This document shows, in pieces, positions 22,757 through 34,759 of a stretch of 64,000 nt of DNA. The notes below the pieces were generated by a model. It saw only the letters and a program-made list of their open reading frames with translations, was not told the DNA's origin and made no database searches. A program made the translations under genes and the position numbers. Positions within the stretch are counted from its first letter, which is position 1; each line of letters begins with the position of its first letter. Source of the stretch: Buxus sempervirens (lineage: Eukaryota > Streptophyta > Magnoliopsida > Buxales > Buxaceae); contig OX387194.1 in assembly GCA_947561395.2 (NCBI GenBank), forward strand, positions 27,600,036 through 27,664,035, in the 5' to 3' direction.

Positions 22757-23770
22757 CTCCATGTACTTGGAGAGACAGATTGAGATGCCCATGTACTTGG
22801 GTAGATGTTATACCTCCGTGTACTCGGAGATAGGGATGCAACTCGGTCCGGTTAAAACCGAACCCGAACCGACTTCGATTTGGTTTGGTTCGATTTTATA
22901 GTGGTTCGGTTCGGTTTCGGTCCAAAAATCCCTAAATTGAACTAAGTCGGTTCTGTTTTGGGTCGCGTGAACTGAACCGAACCGAATTCATGTATTTCCC
23001 TAAACCGAACCGAACCGAACCGAACCAAATTCATATATATATATATATATATTATAACATATAATCTATATTTTATATATATAAAAGATAATATATGTTT
23101 AACTTTCAAAGTTTACCTTTAAACTTTAAGGATATTACAAAAAAAACCCTTGTTTGAGCATAAGAATATATTGGTCTAACCTGAACCAAACCGAACCAAA
23201 TAGTTTTCATGTAGTTCGGTTTGGGTTTTGGTTTTTCTTTATATTTTCGGTTCGGTTTCCGGTTTAGTAGTCTCGGTTTTCAATTCGGTTTGGTTCGGTT
23301 TGGTTTGACTATATATATTTTTGGTTTGGTCTTGGGTTGACCTCAACCCGAACCAAAACGACCCGAGTTGCACCCCTACTCGGAGATGCCCCATGCACTT
23401 GGGATGTTGTTGCCTTTGTATACTCAGAGATGCCCCGTGTACTGGGGATGATATGGTTGAGATTGAGATGAATTGTGCTTGCTAGATTTTCATGATTGGT
23501 TTGGTTTTAGCGTCTAGTAGGCATAGCTCTATATGGATCCATTTAGGAGCTAGATAGTGGGAAGGATTGTTCTTTGCTAGTGGTAATTCTTTGTTTACGC
23601 ACGCGTTTCCACCATGTACTCGGTGAGGCCTTATCGTGTACTCGGAGGGCTGCGGCTATTACTCATTTTATTGTGTACTCGGACTATGACTGGATAGTAC
23701 ATGCCAACCCTTCTCTATACTAGTTTGGTTCTCTCGCAATAAGACGATGATCGTGTACTCGGCTTCGCAC
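22757..23770 (+). repeat. Hairpin array (TGTACT loop), split by a MITE
   Basis: Units share the centre TGTACTtGG or TGTACTCGG, with changing stems: CTCC/GGAG at 22757-22772, CCCC/GGGG at 23433-23447 and CACC/GGTG at 23610-23625. The MITE at 22831-23378 inserted inside one unit. Confidence 0.75.
22831..23378. mobile_element. hAT-type MITE (non-autonomous DNA transposon)
   Basis: A 548-bp element with terminal inverted repeats TAGGGATGCAACTCGG (22831) and the mirror of TAGGGGTGCAACTCGG (ending 23378), flanked by an 8-bp duplication CTCGGAGA (22823-22830, 23379-23386). The TAGGG-type end and 8-bp duplication are hAT hallmarks. Subterminal regions are rich in CCGAACC (left) and GGTTCGG (both arms), giving a fold-back structure. 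There is no coding capacity. The central part holds an AT microsatellite near 23035-23050. Confidence 0.93.
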
Positions 23771-24676
23771 ATAAGCTGGGAGGTGGCATAGTGGACATTG
23801 ATATTACTTTAGTTAAAGGCAGTCTTATTTCATGAGTCCTGCTATGACTTATCGATTTTGATTTGATATTGCAGATTTGGTTGTCATGCTAGATTACTTG
23901 GGATTATCTCATATTGATTGATGATTATTGTGGAATTATTCGAATTATCCGTGTTAACGTTACTGAAGCATGTTTTATAACTGATTCATGTTTTAGAACT
24001 GTATAAATGTATTTGAGCATGCATGGGTAAATGCTTGGTTCATGTGAGTTAGACTTGAGATATGGTATTTTATATTTGAGTTGGGATTATAATGCACTCT
24101 GATCGTGTAGTTATTGTTTTATTCATGTTTTTCTTTCACTCTGATAGTGCGATCCTGTGTGATATATTAACTTTCGAAGATGAGTTACGGCTTCACTATG
24201 TAACTCGGATCCAGGGCGTTACAATCAGCCATCCGATGACAGTGGACTACCGAGAGAGGAGCCTACCTCCTGTTTCTCTTTATTTTCCTTTTCAGTTTTT
24301 TTAACAGGGAAATCAAGCTAAACATGAGTTACCACCTGAGGGTGAGGGAGCTATCTCCTGCGGGGGAGATGTAGGTGCTATGTGTTCACATTCTGCAGTT
24401 GAATTATGCTATCTCCTGTGGGGGTTGCTTGTGGTCTTAGACGTGTGCATTCTCCTGCGGAGGAAGTGTGGATAATATGTGTTTACATCCTGCGGTTGAG
24501 GTAGGCTACTACCTGAAGGTGAGCTTTAATTACTAATTATATATGATTTGTTTTCTTTTAAAAATGAAAAAGATTGATTGATCGGTTTAGCCATGTTTTA
24601 ACAGGAACGGTTTTGAAAGAAATATTAAAATAACATTATTAACATGATGAATTGTTTTAGGAAAAGTAATTGTATT

Positions 24677-27600
24677 TATGCGCGCGTCCGAACCGCAGGG
24701 CAGCACATTTGACTCGAGGCGCACGGGGGTGCGTGCCTCTCTTTTGGGATATTTGGGATTTCGGAGTCGCCACTACCTGATGGAGTGCAGGCAGACACCT
24801 CGATGCCTAGGTTAGTATATTAGGTGGTTTGTGGCTTGAGATTCTAGCTAAGCTCTCAGTTACAGTCCAAGGAAGTCCGAAAACACCCCAGTCCGCCCCG
24901 TCGGGTGATGGGTCTCCCTAGTTTGAGTCAACTCTACTTTTGGTCTACTCACCCAATTCTTGTTTAGATATGCAATCTGGTTTGTTTAAGTCTGTGGGGA
25001 CTACTTGAATGGTGTGGGTCCCACTCTTTTATTTGATTTTATCTTTGTTATCTTAGGTGATGTGGGTATGGGGTGGGCCCCATTGGAAGGCCCATAGGAT
25101 GCCAAGTTGGGCTTAAGTCAAGCCCAGGTCCCGTTTGGGGTTATGTTGGTTAACCCCTTTTTGGGGATTAGTTTATTTGGTTTGGAGATGGATTAAACAT
25201 GCAAGATAATTATTTATTTGGTTTAGATTTTTAGACGGGCCGATTGGGCTCGGAGGGGGGCCCAAAGACTCAACCAAATTGCCCTTGAAGCCCACAATGG
25301 AAATGGGCTTGGGTTAGGTAAGGCAGGTGTGGGCCCCCTACAAGGAGGTCTTATTGGGCCCGGGTGGGCTCAAGTCCCAAGAGGGGGCCTCTGATTGCTC
25401 GAAGGCCCAAAATGGACTATTATTGATTGATTAAGTTGAGTTAGATTTGCTTAAGCCTGAAAAAACAGACTTTCTAATTTCTTTGTGTGTTGCTCTGCAC
25501 ATTAGGAGTGGGCAGGCCTTGTCCGCATAGCATGTGTGGACAGGGCTTGTTTGCCCTGTGTATACGGGCAGGACCTAGGAAGGCAGAAACACCAAATTCT
25601 TTGGGGAGGGGGGGGGGGGGGGGGCGCGGGGGCCCCCCCCTTCTCTAGTGGGTTTGCACCCCTTCTCTAGTGGGTCTGCACATGCCTATGGGTCACTGTA
25701 TTGACCCACAGTGGTTTCCAATGTTCCATTCTTAGCTAAAAACCACCTATTTCTATGCTTTTTCCCAGGGGGAGGAGGGAGAAGGCTTGGGGCCTCTTCC
25801 TCTCTTTCTGTGAGTTTCAACTCACTTATGTTAGGTGGGGAGGATTTTCCCCACCGGGTTGCAAGCAAGGGAGGCACTCTTCTTCAAGAGAGAAGGTGCT
25901 CCAAGGACCCGAAAGGTCACTTGCTTTGAGGGCTACGGCCAAACCAAGCACACATATACATTTTAGCAATCAAACATACCAAGAAAACACGCAATGTAGA
26001 TACTAAAATCAGTGAGCTAATGTGTGTACGTTAGGCATGTGTATATTCATGCTAAATGAGATGGAGATGAAAAGGAAGGAGTCCTAGACATGCTTCCTAA
26101 GTGCAATATATACATGTGTGCATTGGTGTTTATTTCATATGTACAAAATGGGCCAAAACAAATGAGTGAAAGGATGGTGGGGGGTGTGTGCCATGTGCCA
26201 TTCATCAAAGAAGCTAAAGACCCAAAAAAGAAAAGCTTTCAAAGAAGGGGATGGGGGGATTAAGGGTACATGAGAGGTAACGAAGAGGAGAACATGCTCT
26301 CCATTTGTTAAATGAAACAAAACAATAATATCAAAGAAAATAGAACCTTCAAAGGGACTTTTAATGGTGTTGACATGGCCTTCCTCCTCTCTTTCTAGGA
26401 CTTTGATACCTTCCCTTCACCACGGGAATGTGTTCTCTTGAGGGAAATAAAGAAAAGACAAAGAGACAAAGTGGTGGGGGAGCATGCTTGAACAATGGAA
26501 ACAGTACATAAAGAAAAATATGCTCAAATCATGCCCATTTTTATATATGTTAAATAAAAGACGGTGGGGAGCCTTACCTTAGAGTGATATACAGCTTTGG
26601 TGGTGAGTGGGGGTCCCCTTGAGACGTGGACAGCACCTTGGGGCCTCCTCCTTGGCTCCACAACACCTTCTCCAGCTCACTTCCTTGCTTGAGTGGAAGA
26701 AGAAGGTGATGAGAAGGGGTTTGAGGTGGTTAGAGGACTTGGGAGGTGAAGAGAAGGGTTAGGAGGGTGTCTTGGATGAGGGGGAAGGGTTTGGGAACAA
26801 ACAAAGGCAAGCCAACCTCTTGCACAGTTGTGCAGGTTGGGTATTTATAAAAAAAATTTTGTCCGCATATAGTGTGCGGGCAAGCCTTGCCTGCACACTA
26901 TGAGCGGATGAGACGTCCTTTGCGCAATGAGTGAAAATCTGCCACGTGGCGATTCACGCAGAGGATAAGATTTTTGGAAATATTTTTTGCCCGCATATGA
27001 AGTGCGAGCAAGACAAATTTAGTTCATTTTTGCTTCGTCTGCACACTAAGTGTGGATTTTGATATTCTCCCAGATTTCTGAGATTCGGGATAAGGTTTTG
27101 GATAATATTTTGTCCGCACATTACATGCGGATAGGGCACATCCGCACATATTGTGTGGACACCAACTTTCTTTCTCTTATTTTGATTGATTGATGTGATG
27201 GATTTGATTGATTTGATGGATTCTCTCTCCTGATGAGAGGATTCGAATTTCTGATTTTTTATTTATTTTAATTAAGAAAATCTAGATATTTTATGAGAAA
27301 GTATTATTTTATTCAAGATATTTTTGAGAAAATAATATTATAGTCGAGATATTTTATTTTTCCTGTCCTTTTTCTACATTTTTGCCACGTGGGCAGTTTT
27401 CTGCATTTCTATCTTAGGGTTTGACTTGCTCATAACTGCCCGATCCGGACCCCGATTTTGGCAAACTCAGTTGTGTTGGAACCGTGTCGGGATTTCCTAT
27501 CCATTGGGATAAGTTGTAGCAGCTAATTCAACTTTTGAGCATAAGGTCAAAACTGCTCCCTGGGATCTCATTCTGGTCATAATTTCCTCCTCGAGTCCCC

Positions 27601-27917
27601 GATTCTGGCAAACTCAGTTGCGTTGGAACCAGGTCGAGATTATCTATCTGCTAGGAGAGGGTTGAGTAGCTGATCTGGGCTTGAGCAGAAAGTCAATTTC
27701 TGCTCCCTTAGGGTTTGACCTGCCCATAACTTCTTCATTCGGGCCCTGATTCCAACAAACTTAGTTGCGTTGGAACCGTGCCGGAATTCTCTATCCATGA
27801 GGAGTGAACATGGTAACCAATTCTCACCTGATCAAAAAGTCAACTTTTGTCCCCTTAGGGTTTGACTTTTCTATTAGGGTTTTCATCTCTGGAAGGTGTA
27901 AAAATGAGGTGCTTACA
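24677..27917 (-). mobile_element. Family B solo-LTR-like element, minus strand
   Basis: On the minus strand it starts TGTAAGCACCTCATTTTTAC (27917) and ends CGCGCGCATA (24677). Flanks GTATT and GTTTT match at four of five positions, a decayed target duplication. It contains the inverted TTGAC pair (27834-27870), three TTCCAAC..GAGTTTG modules (27425-27800), hairpins with TCCGCA stems (26860-27160), and the end block with CGGAGTCGCC and GTGCAGGCAGACACC (24760-24800). A G/C homopolymer tract lies at 25605-25640. The open frames near 25686-26006 are not genes. Confidence 0.85.
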
Positions 27918-28019
27918 GTTTTAATTTGGAGAAAATTGTAGATTTGATTTATACGGATTTGTCTTCTTGATTTAACGATACTTGTGATATTGTTTTGCAA
28001 CTCATAAAAGGTTTGTAAA

Positions 28020-28021
<2 letters not shown>

Positions 28022-28075
<54 letters not shown>
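28022..28075. repeat. (TA)n microsatellite
   Basis: An uninterrupted TA dinucleotide run of about 54 bp within the outer family A copy, about 25 bp before its CATGCATG segment. A reading frame across it is an artefact. Confidence 0.97.
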
Positions 28076-28077
<2 letters not shown>

Positions 28078-28108
28078 TTTCATGCATGTTGGTACTTGCT
28101 GAGATTTT

Positions 28109-31100
28109 TGTAAAATCCCAAAATTTTAATATTATTAAAAATTAGATTTTATTAATAAACCCTATTGATCATGTATTAATTGATTTAGGAAAGAGAGAAA
28201 GAGTTTAAATTGAAAATTTTAATGAAAAGAAATTATAAAAATAAGTGGTTAGGTTGTGTTTAATTGATATTGTAGAAAGGCATAGAAGCAAATAGTCATG
28301 TAGTTTTGATTTACTAAGGCTTTGAATGGTTGACCATGTAGAATTGGGTGGAGTGACTTAGCATGTTAATTATTAAATTTATTAAGTAATTCAGATGGGT
28401 TATTTGTAGGGTATTTGGTGGTGGAGCAATTAGGGAATCATGAGGTTACTTATAAAATTTCAGAAATTAAATGAGGAGAATTTAGTAAATATGATAAGTC
28501 ATTTTATTATTAAATTAATGTTGATTAATCCAATGCCTTAGCTTTGGATATGTAGGGGGAGATGGTGGAGTGGCAAGGTATCAAATCATATGGAGTTTAA
28601 AGAAGGGAGTTGGGCGGCAAAACCTTGGTATAAATAGGGAGGAGTTTGTTAGCTTAGTTTTTTTTGGTTAGTTGGGAGAACTTTGGAGAACTCACTAGAG
28701 GAATCTGGAACAGCATATGAGAGGAGATCTGAGGAGGAGCTCTGAAGAGAAGAGAAGGAGATTTCATGTCCGACTGTTGTTGATGGAAATAGGAGGTGAA
28801 CTCCATTACTAAAAGCTGATTTAAGCTAAGTTCAGTGAAGAATTCATTCAGATCCAAGGAGGAACAAGGTAGGAGATGAATTAATTTTTGATTCGGTATT
28901 TTTACAAATAATTGAGGAGTCATTGGTCAGATCTAATCAGATCTGGAGTTAATTGCATAATTTCGGAATTTCATCTCACAAAGAAGAAAATTGAGTGTGG
29001 AAGAGGGAGATCTCTAAATCTGTGATTCCAGAAGCTGGTCTAAGCTCCGTAGAGGTAATTATCACCCTTACAAACTAATTCGTGCTAATTTTCGAGGATT
29101 ATTTGCACTGAATTCGAGTTTTAGTGTTGAAAATTCAGATTTGGGCATTTTTGAGTTATTTGAAGAACAACTATAGATCTGATCTGATTTATATTATAAA
29201 TTGTTGTTGAATCATTTAGAAAGTCTCTATTAATGATTTATAAGATGTTTCCATAGTTTTAGAGTAATTAAATTAGGTTTTGGTAGTTAAATTTTTGAAA
29301 AACTTCGAAAATTCACATTTCTGTTCGTGACCTGAAATTGGCCTGGAGCCTGCAATAGGGCTCAAGCTCCCACTTGAGCGTCCAGCCTGTGTTTTCTTAA
29401 ATTCTCAAAATCCGAAAGCTCAATTTTCCAGACAAGCCAAGCACCCAATAGGAGGCTCGAGGGCCCTGTTGAGCGCCCATGACAGAAAATCCCGATTTTC
29501 CCAATTTGAGGTGATTTCAACTATGAAATTGTTTTTAATCAAATCCAACTTCGTACAAATAAGATTTAGGTATTTAAGAAGTGCTTGCACAGGAATTATA
29601 TTAAAATTCATTTTAATAAAGAGTTTGTGCACATTCTACTAAACTAGGTTCTTAAGAGACTTTTGGTTCCAAATCATTATAGGATGAGTTTATTTTGATT
29701 CCACCACTTGTAACATCTTTTTGAGATTATTCTTAAGGTGTTTTTAAAGGCCAATTGTAGGGAAGAGTTCATATTAAATATTTGTACACTAATTCCTCTA
29801 AAATGGTTCATTTTGGGTTTTTAAAAGAATCTTATATTTACAATTTAACTTGTAAGGATTCTAATGATTTCTATCTATGTAACTCTCATATCTAAACTAG
29901 TTGAAAGTAAATAATTCTCTGAGAATACATTTTTGGTCAGATTTGAGAAATCGTTGTTTGAGTTCTATTTTGAATTACTTTGGTTTATATCGAATTTGAT
30001 TGGAACTTGCATTGGATTTGTTTTACGGTGAGTTACTTCTACAGATTTGGATTATTAGTTTTTTTTCATGAATGATTTGACTTAAGAGTTGGTTTGGATA
30101 TTGTTATTCGCCTTGAAAGGCCATGTACTTGTGATCCTCCATGATGGAGTGAATTCGGTCATGATTGACCCATGGGCCTTGAAAGGCATGAACTTGTGAT
30201 TCTCCATGATGGAGTGGATTTGGTCATGATTGACCCATGGTTTGGATTGAACTCATTTGATTACTTTCTGTTTTGGTTACAAGCTATTTTGGTCTAGCTT
30301 GCCTTGGATCCATGACTTAAGCTTAGTAATGTGATGTGTTGACTTTATTACTGTAATTGCATGGCCATGAGTGTTGCCACAATCGGTGTAGAGCAACTCG
30401 AAACCTAGAGCAAGTCGAGTTGTCAATGCCGAAACCTGGAGTAGCCCGGCATTGGGTGGCGAAACCCTGAGTAGGCTATCATTTTAGAGTACTGGGACTT
30501 TGTATTAGACCGGATTGTGTACATGGAGGTGTGGATGTCGCTCTAGCATACTGAATTACCCAATTAAAGTGAACTACATGACATTGGCCTATATGTTTTA
30601 TTGGTATTTGTATCTCTAACACCAGTGTAGAGTAGCACCGACACTATGAGTAGTCCGATGTTGTCAATGCCGAAACCTGGAGTAGGCCGGCATTGGATGA
30701 CGAAACCTGTAGTAGGCCGTCATTTCAATATCCGAAACCCAAGTAGGTTGGATATACACATGGAGGTGTGGACTTGATCATGATGTGGCTATTATTGATG
30801 TTGACAATTGTTTTGATTTGAGTTATTTCTATTGGGTTGTTTTGGAAAAATCGGTTTCATCGACACGTGGTTACATGGTTATATTAGATTTCATGGTTAT
30901 TCACGTGATTTGATATCGATGCTACAGATTTGACTTACATGCTGAATTACACAAGTTATATCATATTTGACTGCTAGATTATTGTGGGATTCTTCGGATT
31001 AATTGTGTTATCGTCACTGTTACACGTTGTATATTCGACCCATGTTCTATAACTATGAAAAATGTATTTGAGCATGCATGTGCTACTTGCTGAGATATTC

Positions 31101-31365
31101 CTATCTGATTCCATTTTGTTTTGTTTTGTTTTGTTTTCAGTTGCTCTTGGAGAGAATGATACCGGAGGGTAGATGCTTGGATCTTGTGAGTTTCAGATTA
31201 AAGATATGGTATTCTATATTGAGTTGGGATTTAGTTGGCTCTAATTTTATGGTATATGTTTATTTCATGTTTTTCCTTCACTCTGATATATCGATCTTGT
31301 GTGAAAAATTAACCCTAGGAAACGAGTTACGATTTTATTACGTAACCTGGATCCAGGGCGTTACA
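28109..31365 (+). mobile_element. Family A solo-LTR-like element with TSD ATTTT
   Basis: A complete 3257-bp element, TGTAAAATCCC at 28109 to CAGGGCGTTACA at 31365, flanked by ATTTT (28104-28108, 31366-31370). It has a donor-like AGAG|GTAATTATC (about 29055), a GAGCGTCC/GCTCAAG-type cluster at 29340-29490, hairpin arrays at 30100-30240 and 30395-30755, the hairpin GAGATATTCCTATCTG (31092-31107, end mispaired) and an acceptor tract ending CAG at 31138-31140. It inserted inside the acceptor-side hairpin of another family A copy. Confidence 0.95.
30395..30755 (+). repeat. Constant-loop, variable-stem hairpin array
   Basis: These are the clearest units in the window. AACTCGA (30395-30401) pairs with TCGAGTT (30415-30421); AATGCC (30425-30430) with GGCATT (30448-30453); ATGACG (30697-30702) with CGTCAT (30718-30723); ATATCCGA (30728-30735) with TTGGATAT (30748-30755, one G-T pair). 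The loop is AAACCTGGAGTAGG or a close variant in each. Confidence 0.85.
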
Positions 31366-31820
31366 ATTTTATATCTCATTCTTGCTTTTAAATGTTTTCT
31401 TTTCAGGTGATCTTAGAGAGGACGCCTTGGGTTAGTTTGATAGTGGGCTTGAAGTATAGAATATCCAGAAGACAAGAGTAGGATATTGATATAGGCGTTT
31501 TTATTTTCTTAGAATAATAGTAGATAATCTAGTAGAGTTTGAGAGTTAATTAAATTGTAGTTGCCTTTTATTTGAATATTTGATGTAATAGTAAGAATCA
31601 GTTTCTAATGAATAATTTAAGCTTCCTAGCACTTTGATAACTCTTAAATCTTTTAGTCTTATCTTTTGAGTTGATTGTGATGTACTACAAGTTAATGCCT
31701 TGATCCGAGTCATAAAAAAATGATCCGAATTCGGGGCGTTACAGATTGTCTTGTAGTTTTTTGTCCCCATTTGTCACAGGAACCATTGGTTCCTTGTTTT
31801 GTTGAATTGCAAGGAGACGA

Positions 31821-34175
31821 TGTAATGCCCCAAATCCGGGTCAATGCAAAACAAGCACCCAACCCGAATCCGAAGTGCTACTGGGCCCGAAACATCAAAT
31901 TACCAGACCAATAATATCATTAATTTAAAAATTAATATCAGAGTGCGGAAGTTTATCATCTATAAAAACTCAATAAGCGTGGATAAAAGTCATCCAAACC
32001 ATCTCATCAAAATAATTCAAGTCTGGTAAAACAGGTTCTATCACCTTCACTCTCATAACATCAATCCATAAAATAACAATAAAGAATCAATGTCTCAAAT
32101 ACTGTATCAACCTCAAAACCTAACTACTTAGGATAATACTAATCCTCTGGGAGAAAATCTGCAATCTCGCTCTGAGTATCAAACCCCAAGTCCCTTTCTC
32201 TCGTATCAGCCGAAAACAAAACAAAACAAAATACGAATGAGATACGAATATCCCAGTAGGTAACAACATGCATGAATAAACAGTTCATACATAAAAATAG
32301 TCTTTCTTTCATGCTCGATAAAGTAAACGAATAAACATGATACAATCTTAATAAATAAAACAGTAATCAAATAAAGACGTTTCAACAGATATAATCTTTC
32401 CTCTCAACATGATTTCCATCACAACAATGTAATAAATAAATCCAAAACCAATCCATCACATGTCTTTGTAGACTCATGAAGACAAGAAAGCCTTTAACAA
32501 GAAACTCTCCATTCACTATGCCACCATGCGACTTATGAGCGAAGCTAGTAAACGTCCTCAAACCTGAATCTTAGTATAACAAAAAGAGGCCTAGGCATCG
32601 ACTTATTGCTCACGAAACTTACGAAGTTTGGCACGCACCACTAGCATGCAGCACCTGAATCAATACATGGAGATCGCCGCTTATCCTCACATACAAGGTA
32701 CTCACCAGCAATATAAAACTCGAAATGAGACCCTACAGACATGAAGACCCCCAAATGCAAACTAACTTGCAAAGGAAGTGCAAGTGTAAACTAGGAGTAT
32801 CCAACCAAAGAAAAACCTCTTCACTCTTTAGCTTAACCCTATGAATCCATATGTGGCTATGCCCACTAGACACCAATAATAACAACTAACTCAAAACAAT
32901 ATAGTTAGTAATAGTGCCTAGTGGCATATAGGTTATTCCGAAGCTTAATCTCTTTCCAAAGATAACTCTATAAAATATTTCTGGTGTGAAGTTTCTCTAA
33001 AGTTCAGAAATCAAGATACTTTAAAATATATTTTACCGAGTAAGAATCAAATCAAATCAGATTGTGAAATAGTCCCAAAAATCCATTTATTTCCAAAGTA
33101 AGACAACCTTTTTGCAAACAAACCTAAATTACTCTTTAAATTGTTTTTAATAAAAAAAATCATTGAAAACAGTTGTAAACACTTAATATCTATTGGTTCA
33201 GATATTTAAATTCATTTAAAATCATTTTGTATTGGAATAATTCTTTAATTTCCGAAAATCAAGTTTTTGTGTGGGTCACTCAACCCCATCGCTTAGGCGA
33301 TCTGGTTGGGCAGTCGTGTATTTTAAAACAAACTTGAAAATTCAATGGGTGCTCAGCATAGGCGCTCAGGAAATCTGCTAGGCGACCTAAACTAAAAATA
33401 AACATTTTCTACTTTCGCTCAACCCTGGTCGCTTAGGCGATCTGGTTGGGTGACTAACTTCTAATAAAACACAGGTGAGTTGCTCGACTATGTCGCTTAG
33501 GCGATCATGCCAGGCACTCTACAAACAGCGACTAAATCAACCTTCGAAAACAAGTTTTTATGCAGTACATTGTATTCTATACATCAAGATCGCCTCTAAT
33601 ATCTACACAAACATATATTCAATATATCTAGAACATATAGAACGATTAAATCACAATAAAATGCAATACGACTAAACGGGTGTGCTACCTACCTTTATTA
33701 GTTCCAAGAACTCCTTCTTCATCCTCTTTCCTCTTAGTGTAGGTGTTGATCTCTCCCTCTGTAGTAACACAAGACCTTCTGAACGTGGATCGCCTCAAGA
33801 ACAGCAAAGCTCCTCAGTCTCCTTCTTCTCTTCTTTTTCGGTCTCTCGTTTCCTTCAGCCGCAAGAGAATACAAAGAGTAGGTATACGATTGATTAGTCA
33901 TATACTCACTTAATAAAACCCTATTTTTAATCTCATGATTCCACGTATCTCCCCTCCATCAACTTCTATACTTCTAACCAATCAAATTATAAGATAGCCT
34001 TAAATTAATACTTACCTAATTATCTCATGATCCAACGGTTGGATTTGCATCAAACTCCTGATCTCTTTCATCAATGTGATCAGCTATATATTTAATTACA
34101 ATCCATCAATAAAATCCACAATAAAATACTGATTATTATTTAATTAAAATTTCTAGAAATTTTCGGGGTATTGTA
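31821..34175 (-). mobile_element. Family A solo-LTR-like element with TSD GACGA
   Basis: A complete 2355-bp minus element from TGTAATGCCCC (31821) to GGGGTATTGTA (34175), flanked by GACGA (31816-31820, 34176-34180). On its strand it has a donor-like AAAG|GTAGGTAGC (about 33694), a CGCTTAGGCGATC-type cluster (33270-33520), and the acceptor hairpin GGGATATTCGTATCTC (32254-32239). It lies inside an exon of the Ulp1-like gene. Confidence 0.95.
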
Positions 34176-34680
34176 GACGAGGTTTGAGGTGTTGGATTTG
34201 CAATTGAAGCAGCGAATCCAACAGTATAGGGGTATCATCCGTACTTTAGTGCGTAATAACTATCATTGCGCTTTATGAGTAGTTAGCATTGGTTTATGTG
34301 GGTCCAAATAACAAAATGAGTGGAGATTTACTCTTTATAACTGCATATGCAACTCTATAATTTTGACCTTCCTTGTAGACACTTAACAAGTACATAGTTC
34401 ACGTATGCAGGGGAAATTTTTTGAGAGATTATTTGAACTGTTTGTCCATGGACGATCAATTGGAATTTCCTGTTGCCCATCGAATATCCATGTATGCCTC
34501 GGCAAGGGAACGAGTAAGTGATTCGTTATAAGATTGTGTTGCAATTATGTGTTCCAACTAATCACGTTATATCTTTAACCTTTGTTTTGTATTATTTAAT
34601 GTAGTGTTGATTGCGGTGTGTTCATGTTGAAATTTATGGAGTTTTGGGATGGGTATGCATTGTCCTTGTACTTTGGGCAG

Positions 34681-34759
34681 GCAAGTATATATATAAATAT
34701 ATGTCATAGGTTTATCTATTTTATTACATTTGCTATAATGATAAAGTCTAATGCAACAG
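34681..34759 (+). other. Putative GC-AG intron in the Ulp1-like gene
   Basis: Joining TTTGGGCAG (ending 34680) to GCAAATATTCGG (from 34760) keeps the frame (FGQ|ANIR). The 79-nt gap begins GCAAGTAT and ends CAACAG, the AG|GCAAGT consensus of GC-AG introns. No GT donor nearby gives an in-frame join. Confidence 0.65.

Larger units (their letters stand above)
20722..24223 (+). mobile_element. Family A solo-LTR-like element with TSD ATCAG
   Basis: A complete 3502-bp plus-strand element, TGTAAAATCCTG at 20722 to GGGCGTTACA at 24223, flanked by ATCAG (20717-20721, 24224-24228). It starts 11 bp after a family B element. It contains a donor-like GAA|GTAAGTAGCACC (about 21466), GGGCGCCTAGGGCT-type inverted repeats at 21729-21840, and a hairpin array at 22750-23770. 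That array is split by a hAT-type MITE. The acceptor hairpin is not evident in this copy. Confidence 0.95.
15973..24265 (+). pseudogene. Unidentified coding segment split by three solo LTRs
   Basis: Removing three insertions by their target duplications leaves one continuous short sequence: 15973-16016, 18110-18329, 20716-20721 and 24229 onward. The first part is an open frame from ATG at 15973 (MGMADHGDDIRGSKRD..) across the AAGAG junction to a donor-like CAG|GTAAAA at 18142. After an acceptor-like TTGATGCAG (about 18225) a second exon-like frame reads AMVAAASEMQRCCTSLDSY. That frame stays open across the CTGGG and ATCAG junctions as PSDDSGLPREEP. The phase across the presumed intron does not match, so it is a pseudogene or the splice guess is wrong. 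Family not recognised; it may be part of the locus whose 3' end is the Ulp1-like fragment. Confidence 0.4.
24229..31743 (+). mobile_element. Outer family A element, split by two insertions, 5' end unresolved
   Basis: Pieces at about 24266-24676, 27918-28108 and 31371-31743 join into the 3' half of a family A copy. The first holds a hairpin array (CACCTGAGGGTG and a CTCCTGCGGGGGAG unit, 24330-24540). The second has a TA microsatellite and CATGCATGTT..CTTGCTGAG. The third has the acceptor tract (TTTTCTTTTCAG, about 31396-31407) and the end GGGGCGTTACA at 31743. I could not find a TGTAAAA-type start, so the head is lost or lies unrecognised after 24265. The base run after the end, GATTG, begins the Ulp1-like locus. 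Confidence 0.6.

Noticed and set aside
22831..23378. Promoter or telomere-like satellite because of CCGAACC/GGTTCGG runs
   Set aside because: Terminal inverted repeats and an 8-bp duplication show it is a hAT-type MITE; the runs are its subterminal arms.
28022..28087. Coding region over the TA microsatellite
   Set aside because: The translation is a Tyr-Ile dipeptide repeat from a simple repeat.
20722..31743. A full-length LTR retrotransposon formed by two neighbouring family A copies as LTR pair
   Set aside because: Each copy with both ends has its own 5-bp duplication, and the sequence between copies lacks gag-pol, a primer-binding site and a polypurine tract.
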